Source: Cucumibacter marinus DSM 18995
GTDB lineage: Bacteria > Pseudomonadota > Alphaproteobacteria > Rhizobiales > Devosiaceae
Length of the DNA: 59,814 bases
Assembly (NCBI RefSeq): GCF_000429865.1
Contig: NZ_AUCR01000015.1
Location: 1-59,814 of the forward strand
Direction: 5' to 3'
Below the pieces are notes generated by a model. That model did no database searches and was not told the origin of the DNA. It saw only the letters and a program-made list of their open reading frames with translations. This document shows positions 46,768 through 55,693 of the stretch, one piece after another. Made by a program: the position numbers and the translations under genes. The stretch's first letter is position 1, and the number at the start of each line of letters is the position of its first letter.

Positions 46768-47646
46768 TCAGTCCTCGGGATTGCCGCTCTCTGCCGCGTC
46801 CGCGGCTTCGCGCCGCTCCAGTTCGGGCGCGATAAGGCGGACGTGGGGGAATGGGATCTCGATCGAATGCTCGTCGAGGGCCAGCTTCACCTGCTCGGTC
46901 AGGAAGAATTTGAGGTCCCAGTAATCGACCGTCGGGGTCCAAACACGCACCAGAATATCGACAGAGCTGGCACCGAGCGCATTGACGTAGATCTGCGGGG
47001 CAGGGTCCGAGAGGACCCGCATGTCGGAATTGGCGACGTCGAGGAGTACCTGTTTGGCCTTGGCGATATCGGCGTCATAGGCAATGCCGACGATGATATC
47101 GAGGCGCCGGGTCGCCTCGCGGCTGTAATTGGTGATGGTCGCCGCCCAGACCGTGGAATTCGGGGTGAAGACATAGAGCCCGTCAGCGGTCTGGAAGCGG
47201 GTGGCGAACAGGCCGATTTCCATAACCGTGCCGCCGACCCCTTCGGCATCGATATATTCGCCGACCTTGAGCGGGCGCAGCCAGATCAGCATGATCCCGG
47301 CAGCGAGATTGGACAGCGTGCCCTGCAAGGCGAGGGCCACAGCGAGGCCGGCGGCGCCCAGCACGGCCAGGATCGAGGTGGTCTGCACGCCCAGTTCGCC
47401 GAGCGCGATGATCATCGCAACGACAAGAATGCCGTAGCGGATGAGCTGGGTCAGCAGTGGACGAATGGTCTCGTCAATGGTGCTGGTCCTGGGCAGCAGG
47501 TTCAACAGGTTCTTGCCGAGCCAGCCCGAAATATACCAGCCGGCGAAGATCACCAGGATGGCGGTGAGGACTCCCGGCCCGTATGCGAGAAGGAAATCGA
47601 TAAGTGTCTGGGTGAGCTCGGTCACGGTCGAACCTGTCGGCAGCAT
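46768..47646 (-). CDS. Small-conductance mechanosensitive channel (MscS family)
   Basis: A 292-residue channel. It has three membrane helices (LIDFLLAYGPGVLTAILVIFAGWYISGW, PLLTQLIRYGILVVAMIIALGELG, and the pore helix VLGAAGLAVALALQGTLSNLAAGIMLIWLRPLKVGEYIDAEG) and a C-terminal beta/alpha vestibule. It releases solutes on hypo-osmotic shock. The start is uncertain: ATG 47646 or a GTG at 47625 with an AGG upstream; the longer frame to 47805 overlaps the glycosyltransferase. Confidence 0.9.
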   Translation of the reverse strand: MLPTGSTVTELTQTLIDFLLAYGPGVLTAILVIFAGWYISGWLGKNLLNLLPRTSTIDETIRPLLTQLIRYGILVVAMIIALGELGVQTTSILAVLGAAGLAVALALQGTLSNLAAGIMLIWLRPLKVGEYIDAEGVGGTVMEIGLFATRFQTADGLYVFTPNSTVWAATITNYSREATRRLDIIVGIAYDADIAKAKQVLLDVANSDMRVLSDPAPQIYVNALGASSVDILVRVWTPTVDYWDLKFFLTEQVKLALDEHSIEIPFPHVRLIAPELERREAADAAESGNPED

Positions 47647-47729
47647 AAGCGGAGGAAATGGCGGTCTTTGGGGGCTGATCTTATTGTGCGGCGGGGCTGA
47701 TGCAAGCCGCGGGGGGCGGAATGGTGTGG

Positions 47730-48608
47730 CTAGCGCCTCGAAGCCTTGCTGACGGCGTTCGATGCCTTGTGGAACAGGACCGTGGCGATATGGCGGATCC
47801 ACCACAGCGAGAATCCGAGCCAGATCAGCGCGATGACGAGCCAGTTGACCGCGAAAGTATGGCGGCGGGCCGGCACGGCACGGTAATAGCGGCTGCGGTC
47901 GGCGAATCTCTGAACGGTTTCAGTCGTTGCGGCCGTTTTTTTCGTGTCGTCTGCGAAGTCGGCGAAGCGCGCCCCTGGCACGAAAAGCAGCCGCCATCCG
48001 TGCTGGCGAATGCGGTCGCAGAGATCAAGATGGGTGGCTTCGATCCGGAGGTCTTCGTTCCAGCCCCCGATCTGCTCGAAGACCGGCTTGCGGATCATCA
48101 AGGCATGACGGGCGAGAGCCTCGACCGTTGCCGGGCTCGTGGGCAGGTCACCTGCGACCGGGCGGGTGTAGGGATCCTTGAGGCCGAAGGCCTGGGCAAG
48201 CGTGTCCAGTGCGCCAGGCGGCACGATTCGGCTCCCGGGCTGCTCCTGTTCGCCGGCCAGGTTCAGCAGCAATCCGCCGGCAGCGCCGATATTGGGTTCG
48301 GCCGACATGACCTTGAACAGCCATTCGATGGCGCGCGCGGCGGGGATGCAGTCGGGATCGATGAACACCAGCGCCTTGTCGGCGCTGGCGGCCTTCGCAC
48401 CGGCATTGAGCGCTGCGCCAAGGCCGGTATCGGCAGGCAGGGAAACGAGGATGATTTTCTCGCTCTCGGGCAGGTCGGGCGCGGCATCAGCGCTGGCGCC
48501 GCGATGCACAACGACGATTTCGTCCGCTTGCGGAAGCAGCGCGTCGACGCAGGCGCCCAGCGCGCTGCGGCCGGCAGGGGCGACGAGAATGGCGCTGCAT
48601 TCGACCAT
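47730..48608 (-). CDS. Family 2 glycosyltransferase with C-terminal membrane helix
   Basis: A 292-residue product. It has a GT2-like N-domain with SAILVAPAGRSALGACVDALL, the Asp-rich FIDPDC metal motif and GALDTLAQAFGLKDPYTRPVAGDLPTSPATVEALARHALMIRKPVFEQIGGWNEDLRIEATHLDLCDRIRQHGWRLLF, followed by a terminal transmembrane helix (WLVIALIWLGFSLWWI). Likely a membrane-anchored sugar transferase for an envelope polysaccharide or glycolipid. It starts with ATG and lies upstream of mscS on the same strand. Confidence 0.82.
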   Translation of the reverse strand: MVECSAILVAPAGRSALGACVDALLPQADEIVVVHRGASADAAPDLPESEKIILVSLPADTGLGAALNAGAKAASADKALVFIDPDCIPAARAIEWLFKVMSAEPNIGAAGGLLLNLAGEQEQPGSRIVPPGALDTLAQAFGLKDPYTRPVAGDLPTSPATVEALARHALMIRKPVFEQIGGWNEDLRIEATHLDLCDRIRQHGWRLLFVPGARFADFADDTKKTAATTETVQRFADRSRYYRAVPARRHTFAVNWLVIALIWLGFSLWWIRHIATVLFHKASNAVSKASRR

Positions 48609-48831
48609 TTTGGCCGGTTCCTTTCCCTGTTTTCCAAGGAGGCTGGGCGATCGGCCCCGGTCGGGCCCGCCAGACGACCAGGCAGCAGTCTGCCCGGTCC
48701 TTGCTGGTAAGCGATGGCGCTATATTTTGACAAGGCTTCAAAGCGATATGGAGACTTTGGGTCACCGGTGTGGCGGGCCGGCAACCCCCAAAGCTGTTCC
48801 GGATACGATGGCCGGTTAGGGGCGTTGAGGC

Positions 48832-49812
48832 TCAGTTGCCGGTGGCGATGAGGGCCGCGCCGACAAGGCCGGGTTCGACCTGGCAGTCGCCACGAACGAT
48901 CAGCGGGCGGTCGAACCGGTAAAGCGTTTTCTTGCGCACTTCTTCGTCGAGCCGCTCGATCAGGTTTTCTGCGCGGGCGAGGCCGCCACCAACCGGCACG
49001 ATATGGGCGCCGACAATGTTGACGACCGTGGCGAGCGGCGCGGAGACGAGGTCCACAAAGACCTCCACCGTTCGCGCGGCGCTTTGATCTGCGGCATTCC
49101 ACCGATCGATGATCTCGCGGCTGGTGAGAGTCACGCCATGAAGATGGGAGTGCAGGCGCTCGAGGCCGCGCGCGCCGCCAATGGTGTCGACGCAGCCCTT
49201 TTGCCCGCAGCCGCAGGCAAAGCGCGGAATATCGACCGGCGGATCGCCGGCAAGGGTGGCCGCAATGGGGCCGTGACCCCATTCTCCGGCAAAGCCGCCA
49301 GCACCCTGGACCAATCGCCCGTTGATGACGAGGCCGCCGCCGACTCCCGTGCCGAGAATGGCACCGAACACGATGGGGTATCCGCGCCCGGCGCCGCGGC
49401 GCGCCTCGGCGATGGTGAAACAGGCAGCATCATTGTTGACCTGCACCGGTCGGCCCAGCCGCTCGGCAAGCCGGTCGGCGAGGGCAATGCCATCGACGCA
49501 GGGAATGTTGGCGCAGGTCAGGATGCCGGTTTCGGGATCGATGACACCGGTGATCGAGATCGAAATCGGCAGCGCCGGGTCGGGCGCGTGCAGTTCGACC
49601 TGCTTTTCGATGACAGCGGCGAAATCACCCAGATCGTTCAACGGTGTCGGCTGGCGTCCCAATGGGGTGAGGCCGGTGACCGGGTCGGCACCGCCGCCAT
49701 GTGCGAGCGCGGTCTTGACGGTCGACCCGCCGATATCGAAACAGATGGCACAGGCGGGCAGGGCAGGTGCGTCGGTGATAATCGCTTTGTCCTGAGTGTC
49801 GAGAGTTACCAT
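48832..49812 (-). CDS. ROK-family sugar kinase
   Basis: A 326-residue sugar kinase. The N-terminal ATP-binding motif CFDIGGSTVKTALA, catalytic VNNDAACFTIAEARRG (Asp), EWGHGPIAATLAGDPPVDIPRFACGCGQKGCVDTIGGARGLE (ROK zinc site and substrate His) and the C-terminal nucleotide domain are all present. The EWGHGP...CGCGQKGC pattern is close to N-acetylglucosamine kinase NagK, so an N-acetylhexosamine or hexose substrate is likely. The start codon is one base past the stop of the ROK regulator. Confidence 0.87.
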   Translation of the reverse strand: MVTLDTQDKAIITDAPALPACAICFDIGGSTVKTALAHGGGADPVTGLTPLGRQPTPLNDLGDFAAVIEKQVELHAPDPALPISISITGVIDPETGILTCANIPCVDGIALADRLAERLGRPVQVNNDAACFTIAEARRGAGRGYPIVFGAILGTGVGGGLVINGRLVQGAGGFAGEWGHGPIAATLAGDPPVDIPRFACGCGQKGCVDTIGGARGLERLHSHLHGVTLTSREIIDRWNAADQSAARTVEVFVDLVSAPLATVVNIVGAHIVPVGGGLARAENLIERLDEEVRKKTLYRFDRPLIVRGDCQVEPGLVGAALIATGN

Positions 49813-49813
49813 G

Positions 49814-50947
49814 TCAGGCCGGTACAAAGAATTTGTGGGCGGCCACGCTGGCCGCGGATTTCGACCAATAGTCCTCGGGCGCGTCGGCGAAACGCAAATC
49901 GAGCCCTTCGGCCATGTCGGGGAGAACAGTTGTCGTGAGAGTCTGGCGAATCGCGGCGCGGGTGAGCGAGCCGATGGCGCCGACCGGATCGAGCACCAGA
50001 ACCATGGCCGGGTCATTGATGTGAACGATCTGCATGATCACCATGCCAAGCGCGGTGCCGGCGCGGTGGATGACCTGCAGCGCCAGCGAATCATTGCGTG
50101 CGGCGCGCTGCTCGATCTCGGCGACATGGGCAATGTCGAGACCCGCTTCGCGGGCGGCAAACAACACGGCCTCGCGTGAAGCCACGGTGTCGAGGCAGCC
50201 GCGCTTGCCGCATTTACAGGGCCGACCGTCGATTTCGACAGTGGTGTGGGCGACTTCGCCGGCGCCACCATGGTGGCCGCGATGCAGGCGCCCATCGATG
50301 ATCGAGGCGCAACCGATCCCGTCGCCCATGGTCAGGACAACGAAATCATCGAGGCCCCGGGCGCGGCCGAAAAGGCGCTCCCAGGTGGCAACGGTGTTGG
50401 CATCGTTATCGAGATAGGCGGGCAGGCCGCTCTTTTCGCTGATCAGGGCGGCGAGGGGTACGTTCTGCCAGTCCAGAAGTGCGGAGCGCAGGCAGGTCTG
50501 CTGGTGAGGATCCACAAGGCCGGAAATGGCGACCCCGATGCCTAGAATCCGGGTTGCATCAATGCGGGCCTTGCCGGCGATTTCGGGAATGGCGTCGGCG
50601 ATGCGGGCCGCGACCGTATCAGGATCGCCGGAAGGGGCGATGGCCATGCGTGCAACCGCTTCGCCCTTGAGGTCAACGAGCACGATGACAGGCTCTTCAA
50701 GCGCGATGGAAACACCGGCGAAATAACCGTAGTCCGGGTTCATGGCGAGCATGACCGGCGGGCGGCCCTGCCGGGACACGGCATTTGAATGCCGTTCCTC
50801 GCGGATCAGGCCTTCATCGAGCAGGGCGCGGGCGAGGGTGGTCAAGGCGGCCTTGGACAAACCAAGGGCGGCAGCGAGATCGGTACGGCTGACCGGCCCG
50901 CTCGTGGCGATCAATGAGATCAGCGATCGCTGCGCCGCGCTGAACAT
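49814..50947 (-). CDS. ROK-family transcriptional repressor
   Basis: A 377-residue regulator with an N-terminal winged helix (SLISLIATSGPVSRTDLAAALGLSKAALTTLARALLDEGLI) and a ROK domain retaining the HHGGAGEVAHTTV and CKCGKRGCLDTVAS zinc motif. It resembles NagC/XylR-type repressors that sense a sugar or sugar phosphate. GGGGAG lies before ATG 50947; the frame to 51049 is less likely. It diverges from the transporter operon and probably binds the palindrome at 51253-51273. Confidence 0.9.
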   Translation of the reverse strand: MFSAAQRSLISLIATSGPVSRTDLAAALGLSKAALTTLARALLDEGLIREERHSNAVSRQGRPPVMLAMNPDYGYFAGVSIALEEPVIVLVDLKGEAVARMAIAPSGDPDTVAARIADAIPEIAGKARIDATRILGIGVAISGLVDPHQQTCLRSALLDWQNVPLAALISEKSGLPAYLDNDANTVATWERLFGRARGLDDFVVLTMGDGIGCASIIDGRLHRGHHGGAGEVAHTTVEIDGRPCKCGKRGCLDTVASREAVLFAAREAGLDIAHVAEIEQRAARNDSLALQVIHRAGTALGMVIMQIVHINDPAMVLVLDPVGAIGSLTRAAIRQTLTTTVLPDMAEGLDLRFADAPEDYWSKSAASVAAHKFFVPA

Positions 50948-51252
50948 ATTCGCTCCCCTTGCAGACCGTATTCCAGCCGCTCCGCCTTCCGGCGATGCTG
51001 CAGCCCTGTCCCTCACACGGTCTGTTGCTTTCAGGTTTCTATCAGTCACTGAACCAAATCAAACGGTTTTTGCTGCCCCATAGGCGTAATTCCGGCCGGT
51101 TTCGGACGGGTTTCGCCCGTGCCGACCGTCAGAGTCACCCATGCGACCGTTGAGCCTGTTTGGCCTAAAACCAAGCGACATAAGCCGTTTTCTGTACCAA
51201 ATCATATCGATGGTTCCATTGTGTCACGGCTTTTGGGGGTCCTGCAATTAGT

Positions 51253-51273
51253 TTAATTCACAAAGTGAATAAA
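51253..51273. promoter_or_regulatory. Candidate ROK operator
   Basis: Near-perfect palindrome TTTAATTCAC-AAA-GTGAATAAA, 110 bases before the first operon gene. ROK regulators bind AT-rich inverted repeats of this size; assignment to the adjacent repressor is inference. Confidence 0.55.
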
Positions 51274-51290
51274 AAAGCTGGAATTATGAT

Positions 51291-51319
51291 TGACCTGTGA
51301 AAAATATGTCACCAGTATG
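51291..51319 (+). promoter_or_regulatory. Candidate promoter of the transporter operon
   Basis: TTGACC at 51291 with a weak cagtat at 51314 (17-base spacing), just downstream of the palindrome, so repressor binding would block upstream contacts. The -10 match is poor. Confidence 0.35.
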
Positions 51320-51382
51320 AAGCGCAGTGGAGCCGGGGCAGGTGCCTTAGGCGACCACGGGACATCAAAAGGGAGATTTTGA

Positions 51383-52681
51383 ATGCCTGCACAATCCACA
51401 GGCTCGCTGATCAAGGGGCTCGGTGCGCTGGCCGTCGCCGCGGCGCTTTCGACCGCGCCGGTCGCTGCCCAGGAGCTGAAAGTCTGGGAACTGTCCTCGA
51501 CCAGCGAGGGCGTGAACCAGAACTGGGATGAAGTGATCGCCCAGTTCGAGGAAGAGCATCCCGGCGTAACCGTGAAGTTCGAAACCTTCGACGGCGAATC
51601 CTACAAAAAGGGCCTGGCCGTCGCGCTGGCCTCGAACAACGGCCCCGACGTGTTCTTCAACTGGGGTTCAGAAGATTCCGCCTCCGTTGCCCGCAATGGC
51701 CTTGCCGCCGACCTCACCGATATGGGCGAGGACCGCTGGCTGCGTCACATTGGCGAAGGCATGCTGGGCCCGTTCTCGGTCAATGGCCGCGTTTACGGCG
51801 TGCCGACCCACTCGATCGCGGTCTACATGTATTACGACACCGCGTTCTATGAAGAGCATGGCCTCGAGTTCCCCAAGAACACCGATGACATGTTCAAGAT
51901 GTGCAAGACCGTTCGCGAAATCGATCCGGACGTGGCCTTCACGGTTCTCGGCAACAAGGACCAGTGGCGCGGCATTCACTACGTCTCGATGCTGACCTCG
52001 CAGTATGTCGGTCCGGAAGCGATGCTGGCCGATATGCGCCTGCAGGCTCCCGAAGACGAGCTGTTCACCGATCCGGGCTACGTCAAGGCGCTCGAGCTGA
52101 TCGCCCGCATGGAAAACGAAGGTTGTTTCCAGAGCGGCGTGAACGCGACCACCGCGGACATGTCCGACGTCGTCTTCACCACCGGCGGCGGCACCTCCGA
52201 CTATTGCGGCACTTGGTGCGCATCTTCCTTCGACAGCCAGGGCATGGAAGGCGGCTATTCGATCGCCCCGTTCCCCGCGATCTCCGATGCTCCGGAAGCC
52301 AATCAGAACTACATTCTGGGTCTGACCGAAGGCTTCCAGATTTCGGCCAAGTCCGAGCACAAGGAACTGGCTGCGGACTTCGTGGCACTGCTGCTGACCC
52401 CGGAAGTGCAGGCACAGCGCCTCGTCAAGGCTGCCCGCATCCCGCTCAATGGCGAGAACGTGTCGAAATATGCCGACCAGGTGCACCCGACCATCCAGGA
52501 AGTCGTGGCCGACCTGCCGAACTATGACGGCTTTGCCCCGATCCTCGACGTCGACCTGCACGGCAAGCTCGTGGACATCTATAAGCGCGGCATCCAGGAC
52601 GTGATCGACGGCCGGACCTCGCCTGAGGACCTGATGGCCCAGATCCACGACGAAGCCGTCAAGATCAAGGCTTCGATGTAA
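51383..52681 (+). CDS. ABC sugar transporter solute-binding protein (family 1)
   Basis: A 432-residue periplasmic binding protein. The signal peptide SLIKGLGALAVAAALSTAPVAAQ is followed by LKVWELSSTSEGVNQNWDEVIAQFEEEHPGVTVKFETFDGESYKKGLAVALASNNGPDVFFNWG, the cluster B carbohydrate-binding start. GGGAG lies eight bases before the ATG. It is expected to be the most expressed gene of the operon, and a strong hairpin separates it from the permeases. Confidence 0.93.
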   Translation: MPAQSTGSLIKGLGALAVAAALSTAPVAAQELKVWELSSTSEGVNQNWDEVIAQFEEEHPGVTVKFETFDGESYKKGLAVALASNNGPDVFFNWGSEDSASVARNGLAADLTDMGEDRWLRHIGEGMLGPFSVNGRVYGVPTHSIAVYMYYDTAFYEEHGLEFPKNTDDMFKMCKTVREIDPDVAFTVLGNKDQWRGIHYVSMLTSQYVGPEAMLADMRLQAPEDELFTDPGYVKALELIARMENEGCFQSGVNATTADMSDVVFTTGGGTSDYCGTWCASSFDSQGMEGGYSIAPFPAISDAPEANQNYILGLTEGFQISAKSEHKELAADFVALLLTPEVQAQRLVKAARIPLNGENVSKYADQVHPTIQEVVADLPNYDGFAPILDVDLHGKLVDIYKRGIQDVIDGRTSPEDLMAQIHDEAVKIKASM

Positions 52682-52688
52682 TCATGGC

Positions 52689-52766
52689 CTCCGCCCCCAT
52701 GGGCGGAGCGCTCCATCTCCTCCCCGGGGGTCGGCGGCCCATCTGCTGACCCCAACCCCCGGGGAG
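52689..52766 (+). terminator. Tandem hairpins between binding-protein and permease genes
   Basis: First stem ctccgccc/gggcggag (52689-52708), second an 11-base-pair perfect stem ctccccggggg/cccccggggag (52720-52730 with 52756-52766), itself enclosing a further nine-pair inner stem. No U tract follows. Such structures give partial termination and 3'-end stabilisation so that the binding protein is made in excess. Confidence 0.6.
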
Positions 52767-52824
52767 TGTCGGCCTCAGGGCCGGACCGATTTCCCCGCAA
52801 TCTGCGCCAAGAGGGAGCTTTTCG

Positions 52825-53697
52825 ATGTTTTCAAAAGGTCGGGAACCGGTCTCGGCGCTTCTCCTGCTTTTTCCCATGCTGGTCCTTCTGGGCGGCTTCA
52901 TCTTCCTGCCGCTCGGCCAGGTGTTCGTGTGGTCGCTGTTCCAGCAGGAAGTATTCGGGGGACCCCAGCGCTTCATAGGCCTCGCCAATTTCGCCGAAAT
53001 GGGCAGTGACCGGGTCTTCTGGCAGGCGCTGGTCAACAACATGATTTTCGCGGTGCTCTCGATCGTCTTGCAGGTCGGCATGGGGCTCGTCCTCGCCGCG
53101 CTGCTCGATCACGGGGTGCGCCGCTTCCGCGTCGTCTATCGCACCATCATCTTCGCGCCGATCGTGGTGTCTACCGCGGCCATCGGCTTGTTGTGGGGGC
53201 TGATGCTAGACCCGAATATCGGTCCCATCACCGACTGGATGAGCCTTTTCGGTGTGCCGATGCCGCGCAACGGCATTCTCGGCGAGCCGGACCTGGCGCT
53301 GGTCGGCACGATCTTTGTCGGCGCCTGGCAATATACCGGCTTCATGATGGTGATCCTGCTTGCGGGCATGCAGTCGATCCCCGAGGAGCTTTATGAGGCG
53401 GCGCGCATGGACGGGTGCAAGGGCATCCGCGCCTTCATCAACATCACGCTGCCCTCGATCCGCAATGTCATCGTCACCTGTGTGCTTTTGACCGTCATCG
53501 GGGCCTTCAAGGTGTTCGACCTTGTCTATGTCCTGACCAATGGCGGGCCGGGCACTGCGACCGAGGTGCTGGCCTCCTACATTTTCCGCAACGCCTTCGA
53601 GTTCTCGAATATCGGCTATGCCAACGCCATGAGCGTGGTGTTCCTCGGCATCGCCCTGATCTTCGGCGTCATCCAGCACCGCATGATCCGGAAGTAA
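52825..53697 (+). CDS. ABC sugar transporter permease 1
   Basis: A 290-residue inner-membrane subunit with six membrane helices (ALLLLFPMLVLLGGFIFLPL, ALVNNMIFAVLSIVLQVGMGLVLAALL, IIFAPIVVSTAAIGLLWGLML, ALVGTIFVGAWQYTGFMMVILLAG, ...) and the EAA loop YEAARMDGCKGIRAFINITLPSI that docks the ATPase. Member of the MalF-type sugar permeases. Confidence 0.92.
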   Translation: MFSKGREPVSALLLLFPMLVLLGGFIFLPLGQVFVWSLFQQEVFGGPQRFIGLANFAEMGSDRVFWQALVNNMIFAVLSIVLQVGMGLVLAALLDHGVRRFRVVYRTIIFAPIVVSTAAIGLLWGLMLDPNIGPITDWMSLFGVPMPRNGILGEPDLALVGTIFVGAWQYTGFMMVILLAGMQSIPEELYEAARMDGCKGIRAFINITLPSIRNVIVTCVLLTVIGAFKVFDLVYVLTNGGPGTATEVLASYIFRNAFEFSNIGYANAMSVVFLGIALIFGVIQHRMIRK

Positions 53698-53700
53698 GCC

Positions 53701-54546
53701 ATGAGCGCGACAACCAGCACGACCATGTTTCCGAAAACGCGCAAGCTCGCCTGGCTGATGCACCTGTTCCTGATCGGGTATTCGCTCCTGATCCTTTTGC
53801 CGCTCACCTGGGTGGTGATGGGTGCGCTCAAGACCAATCGCGAGATGTTCACCGATCCGATCGCGCTGCCGAAAGACCCGAACTGGGGCACCTTCATCAC
53901 GGCATGGGACGACGGGGTGAGGGATTATTTCTTCAACTCGGTGATCGTCTCGGGCTTCTCGGTTGCGCTCATCGTTGTCATCTCGGCGATGGCAGCCTAT
54001 GCGCTGACGCGGCTCAACTTCCCGTTCCGGCGCGGGCTCTATCTCATCATCATTCTGTGCTTCGCGATCCCGATGCACGCGGTGCTGGTGCCGATCTATG
54101 TGCTTTTGAGCGACTTCGGGCTTCTCAACACCCATGCGGGTCTGATCCTGCCCTATGCGGCGTTCGGGCTGCCGTTCTCGATCATCCTGATGTACTCGTT
54201 CTTCTACGAGTTTCCGACCGAGCTCGAAGAGGCGGCCAAGCTCGACGGCTGCGGGCCGTGGCGCCGGCTATGGCACGTGGTGCTGCCGCTTTCGAAGCCG
54301 ATCCTGGTGTCGGTGGCGATCTTCAATCTGGTCAGCATCTGGAACGAATTCCTGCTCGCCACGATCGTGATGACTTCGCCCGAGGTTCAGACGCTGCCGC
54401 TCGGGCTCGTGCGCTTCCGTGACCAATACGCGACCAACTGGCCCGGCATGCTGGCGGCCATCACCATCGGCTCGCTGCCGCTGCTGGCCGCGTTCGTCGC
54501 CTTCCAGAAATACTTCATCAGATCCATGGCGGGGATGGGGAAATAA
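53701..54546 (+). CDS. ABC sugar transporter permease 2
   Basis: A 281-residue MalG-type permease: six helices and the EAA loop [25 protein letters not shown]. Start ATG three bases past the first permease stop, so the two are translationally coupled. Confidence 0.92.
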   Translation: MSATTSTTMFPKTRKLAWLMHLFLIGYSLLILLPLTWVVMGALKTNREMFTDPIALPKDPNWGTFITAWDDGVRDYFFNSVIVSGFSVALIVVISAMAAYALTRLNFPFRRGLYLIIILCFAIPMHAVLVPIYVLLSDFGLLNTHAGLILPYAAFGLPFSIILMYSFFYEFPTELEEAAKLDGCGPWRRLWHVVLPLSKPILVSVAIFNLVSIWNEFLLATIVMTSPEVQTLPLGLVRFRDQYATNWPGMLAAITIGSLPLLAAFVAFQKYFIRSMAGMGK

Positions 54547-54548
54547 TC

Positions 54549-55661
54549 ATGACCGAACTCAAGATTGACGGCCTCGTCAAACGCTATGGCGACGCCGAAG
54601 TGCTGCACGGCCTCGACCTCGATGTCGAAGGCAATGAATTCATCGTCTTTGTGGGCCCATCGGGCTGCGGCAAGTCCACATTCCTGCGCTCGATCGCCGG
54701 GCTTGAGGACATCTCGGGCGGCACGATCGCCATCGACGGTACGCCGATCAACGGGCTTGAGCCCGATCAGCGTGGCGTGGCGATGGTGTTCCAGAACTAT
54801 GCGCTATATCCGCATATGACGGTGGCCGAGAACATGGGTTTCGCGCTCAAGATGGCCGGGGTATCGAAGCCCGATATCGCCACCAAGGTGAATGCGGCTG
54901 CCGAGATCCTCAAGCTCGAGCCTTATCTCGGGCGGCGTCCGGCGGATCTGTCGGGCGGGCAGCGCCAGCGCGTTGCCATCGGCCGTGCGATTGTGCGGGC
55001 ACCGAAAGTGTTCCTGTTCGACGAACCCTTGTCGAACCTCGATGCCGATCTGCGCGCGCATATGCGGCTCGAAATCATCAAGCTGCACCGCCAGCAGGGC
55101 GCGATCAGCATTTATGTGACCCATGACCAGGTCGAGGCCATGACCATGGCCGACCGGATCGTGGTGATGCGGGACGGTTACATCGAACAGGTCGGTTCGC
55201 CGCTCGAGCTCTACAACAATCCGGTCAACCGCTTCGTTGCAGGGTTCCTCGGCACGCCGAAGATGAACTTCCTGCCGGCCAGGGTCACCGGGCTGCGCGA
55301 CGCAACGGCTACATTCGAAATCCTTGGCACCAGCATTGCGGTGGAGATCGTCGATGGCGAGGCCCTTTCGGTTGCCGAGGGTGCCGAGATCGAGATCGGC
55401 ATCAGGGCCGATGGCTGGGATGTGGTTGCCGAAGGCGAGGGGATGGCTGGTCAGGTCGTCCATGCCGAGCAGCTCGGCCGCGAAACCGTGACATTCGTCA
55501 TGCTCGAGGGGGACACCCAGGTCACCATGATCCAGACCGGCCAGCATCAGCTCAAGGATGGCGAGGCCATCTGGCTCAAGCCTGCCGCTGCGCGGCTTCA
55601 TGGCTTTGACGGCAACGGCCTGTCTTTGCCGATCGCGCGCCAGCACGCGACCGACGCCTAA
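54549..55661 (+). CDS. ABC sugar transporter ATP-binding protein (MalK/UgpC type)
   Basis: A 370-residue ATPase with Walker [10 protein letters not shown] (residues about 37-45), Q-loop [13 protein letters not shown], signature LSGGQRQRV, Walker [15 protein letters not shown]-loop [14 protein letters not shown], and a C-terminal TOBE/OB regulatory domain. It is two bases after the permease stop. Confidence 0.94.
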   Translation: MTELKIDGLVKRYGDAEVLHGLDLDVEGNEFIVFVGPSGCGKSTFLRSIAGLEDISGGTIAIDGTPINGLEPDQRGVAMVFQNYALYPHMTVAENMGFALKMAGVSKPDIATKVNAAAEILKLEPYLGRRPADLSGGQRQRVAIGRAIVRAPKVFLFDEPLSNLDADLRAHMRLEIIKLHRQQGAISIYVTHDQVEAMTMADRIVVMRDGYIEQVGSPLELYNNPVNRFVAGFLGTPKMNFLPARVTGLRDATATFEILGTSIAVEIVDGEALSVAEGAEIEIGIRADGWDVVAEGEGMAGQVVHAEQLGRETVTFVMLEGDTQVTMIQTGQHQLKDGEAIWLKPAAARLHGFDGNGLSLPIARQHATDA

Positions 55662-55693
55662 TCACCAACACCCAGTTTTTCGGGAACTCTCTT

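Larger units (their letters stand above)
50948..51382. other. Divergent regulatory region of the sugar locus
   Basis: No gene. It lies between the ROK repressor (minus) and the solute-binding gene (plus) and becomes AT-rich toward the operon. It holds the candidate ROK operator (51253-51273) and promoter elements downstream of it. Confidence 0.8.
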
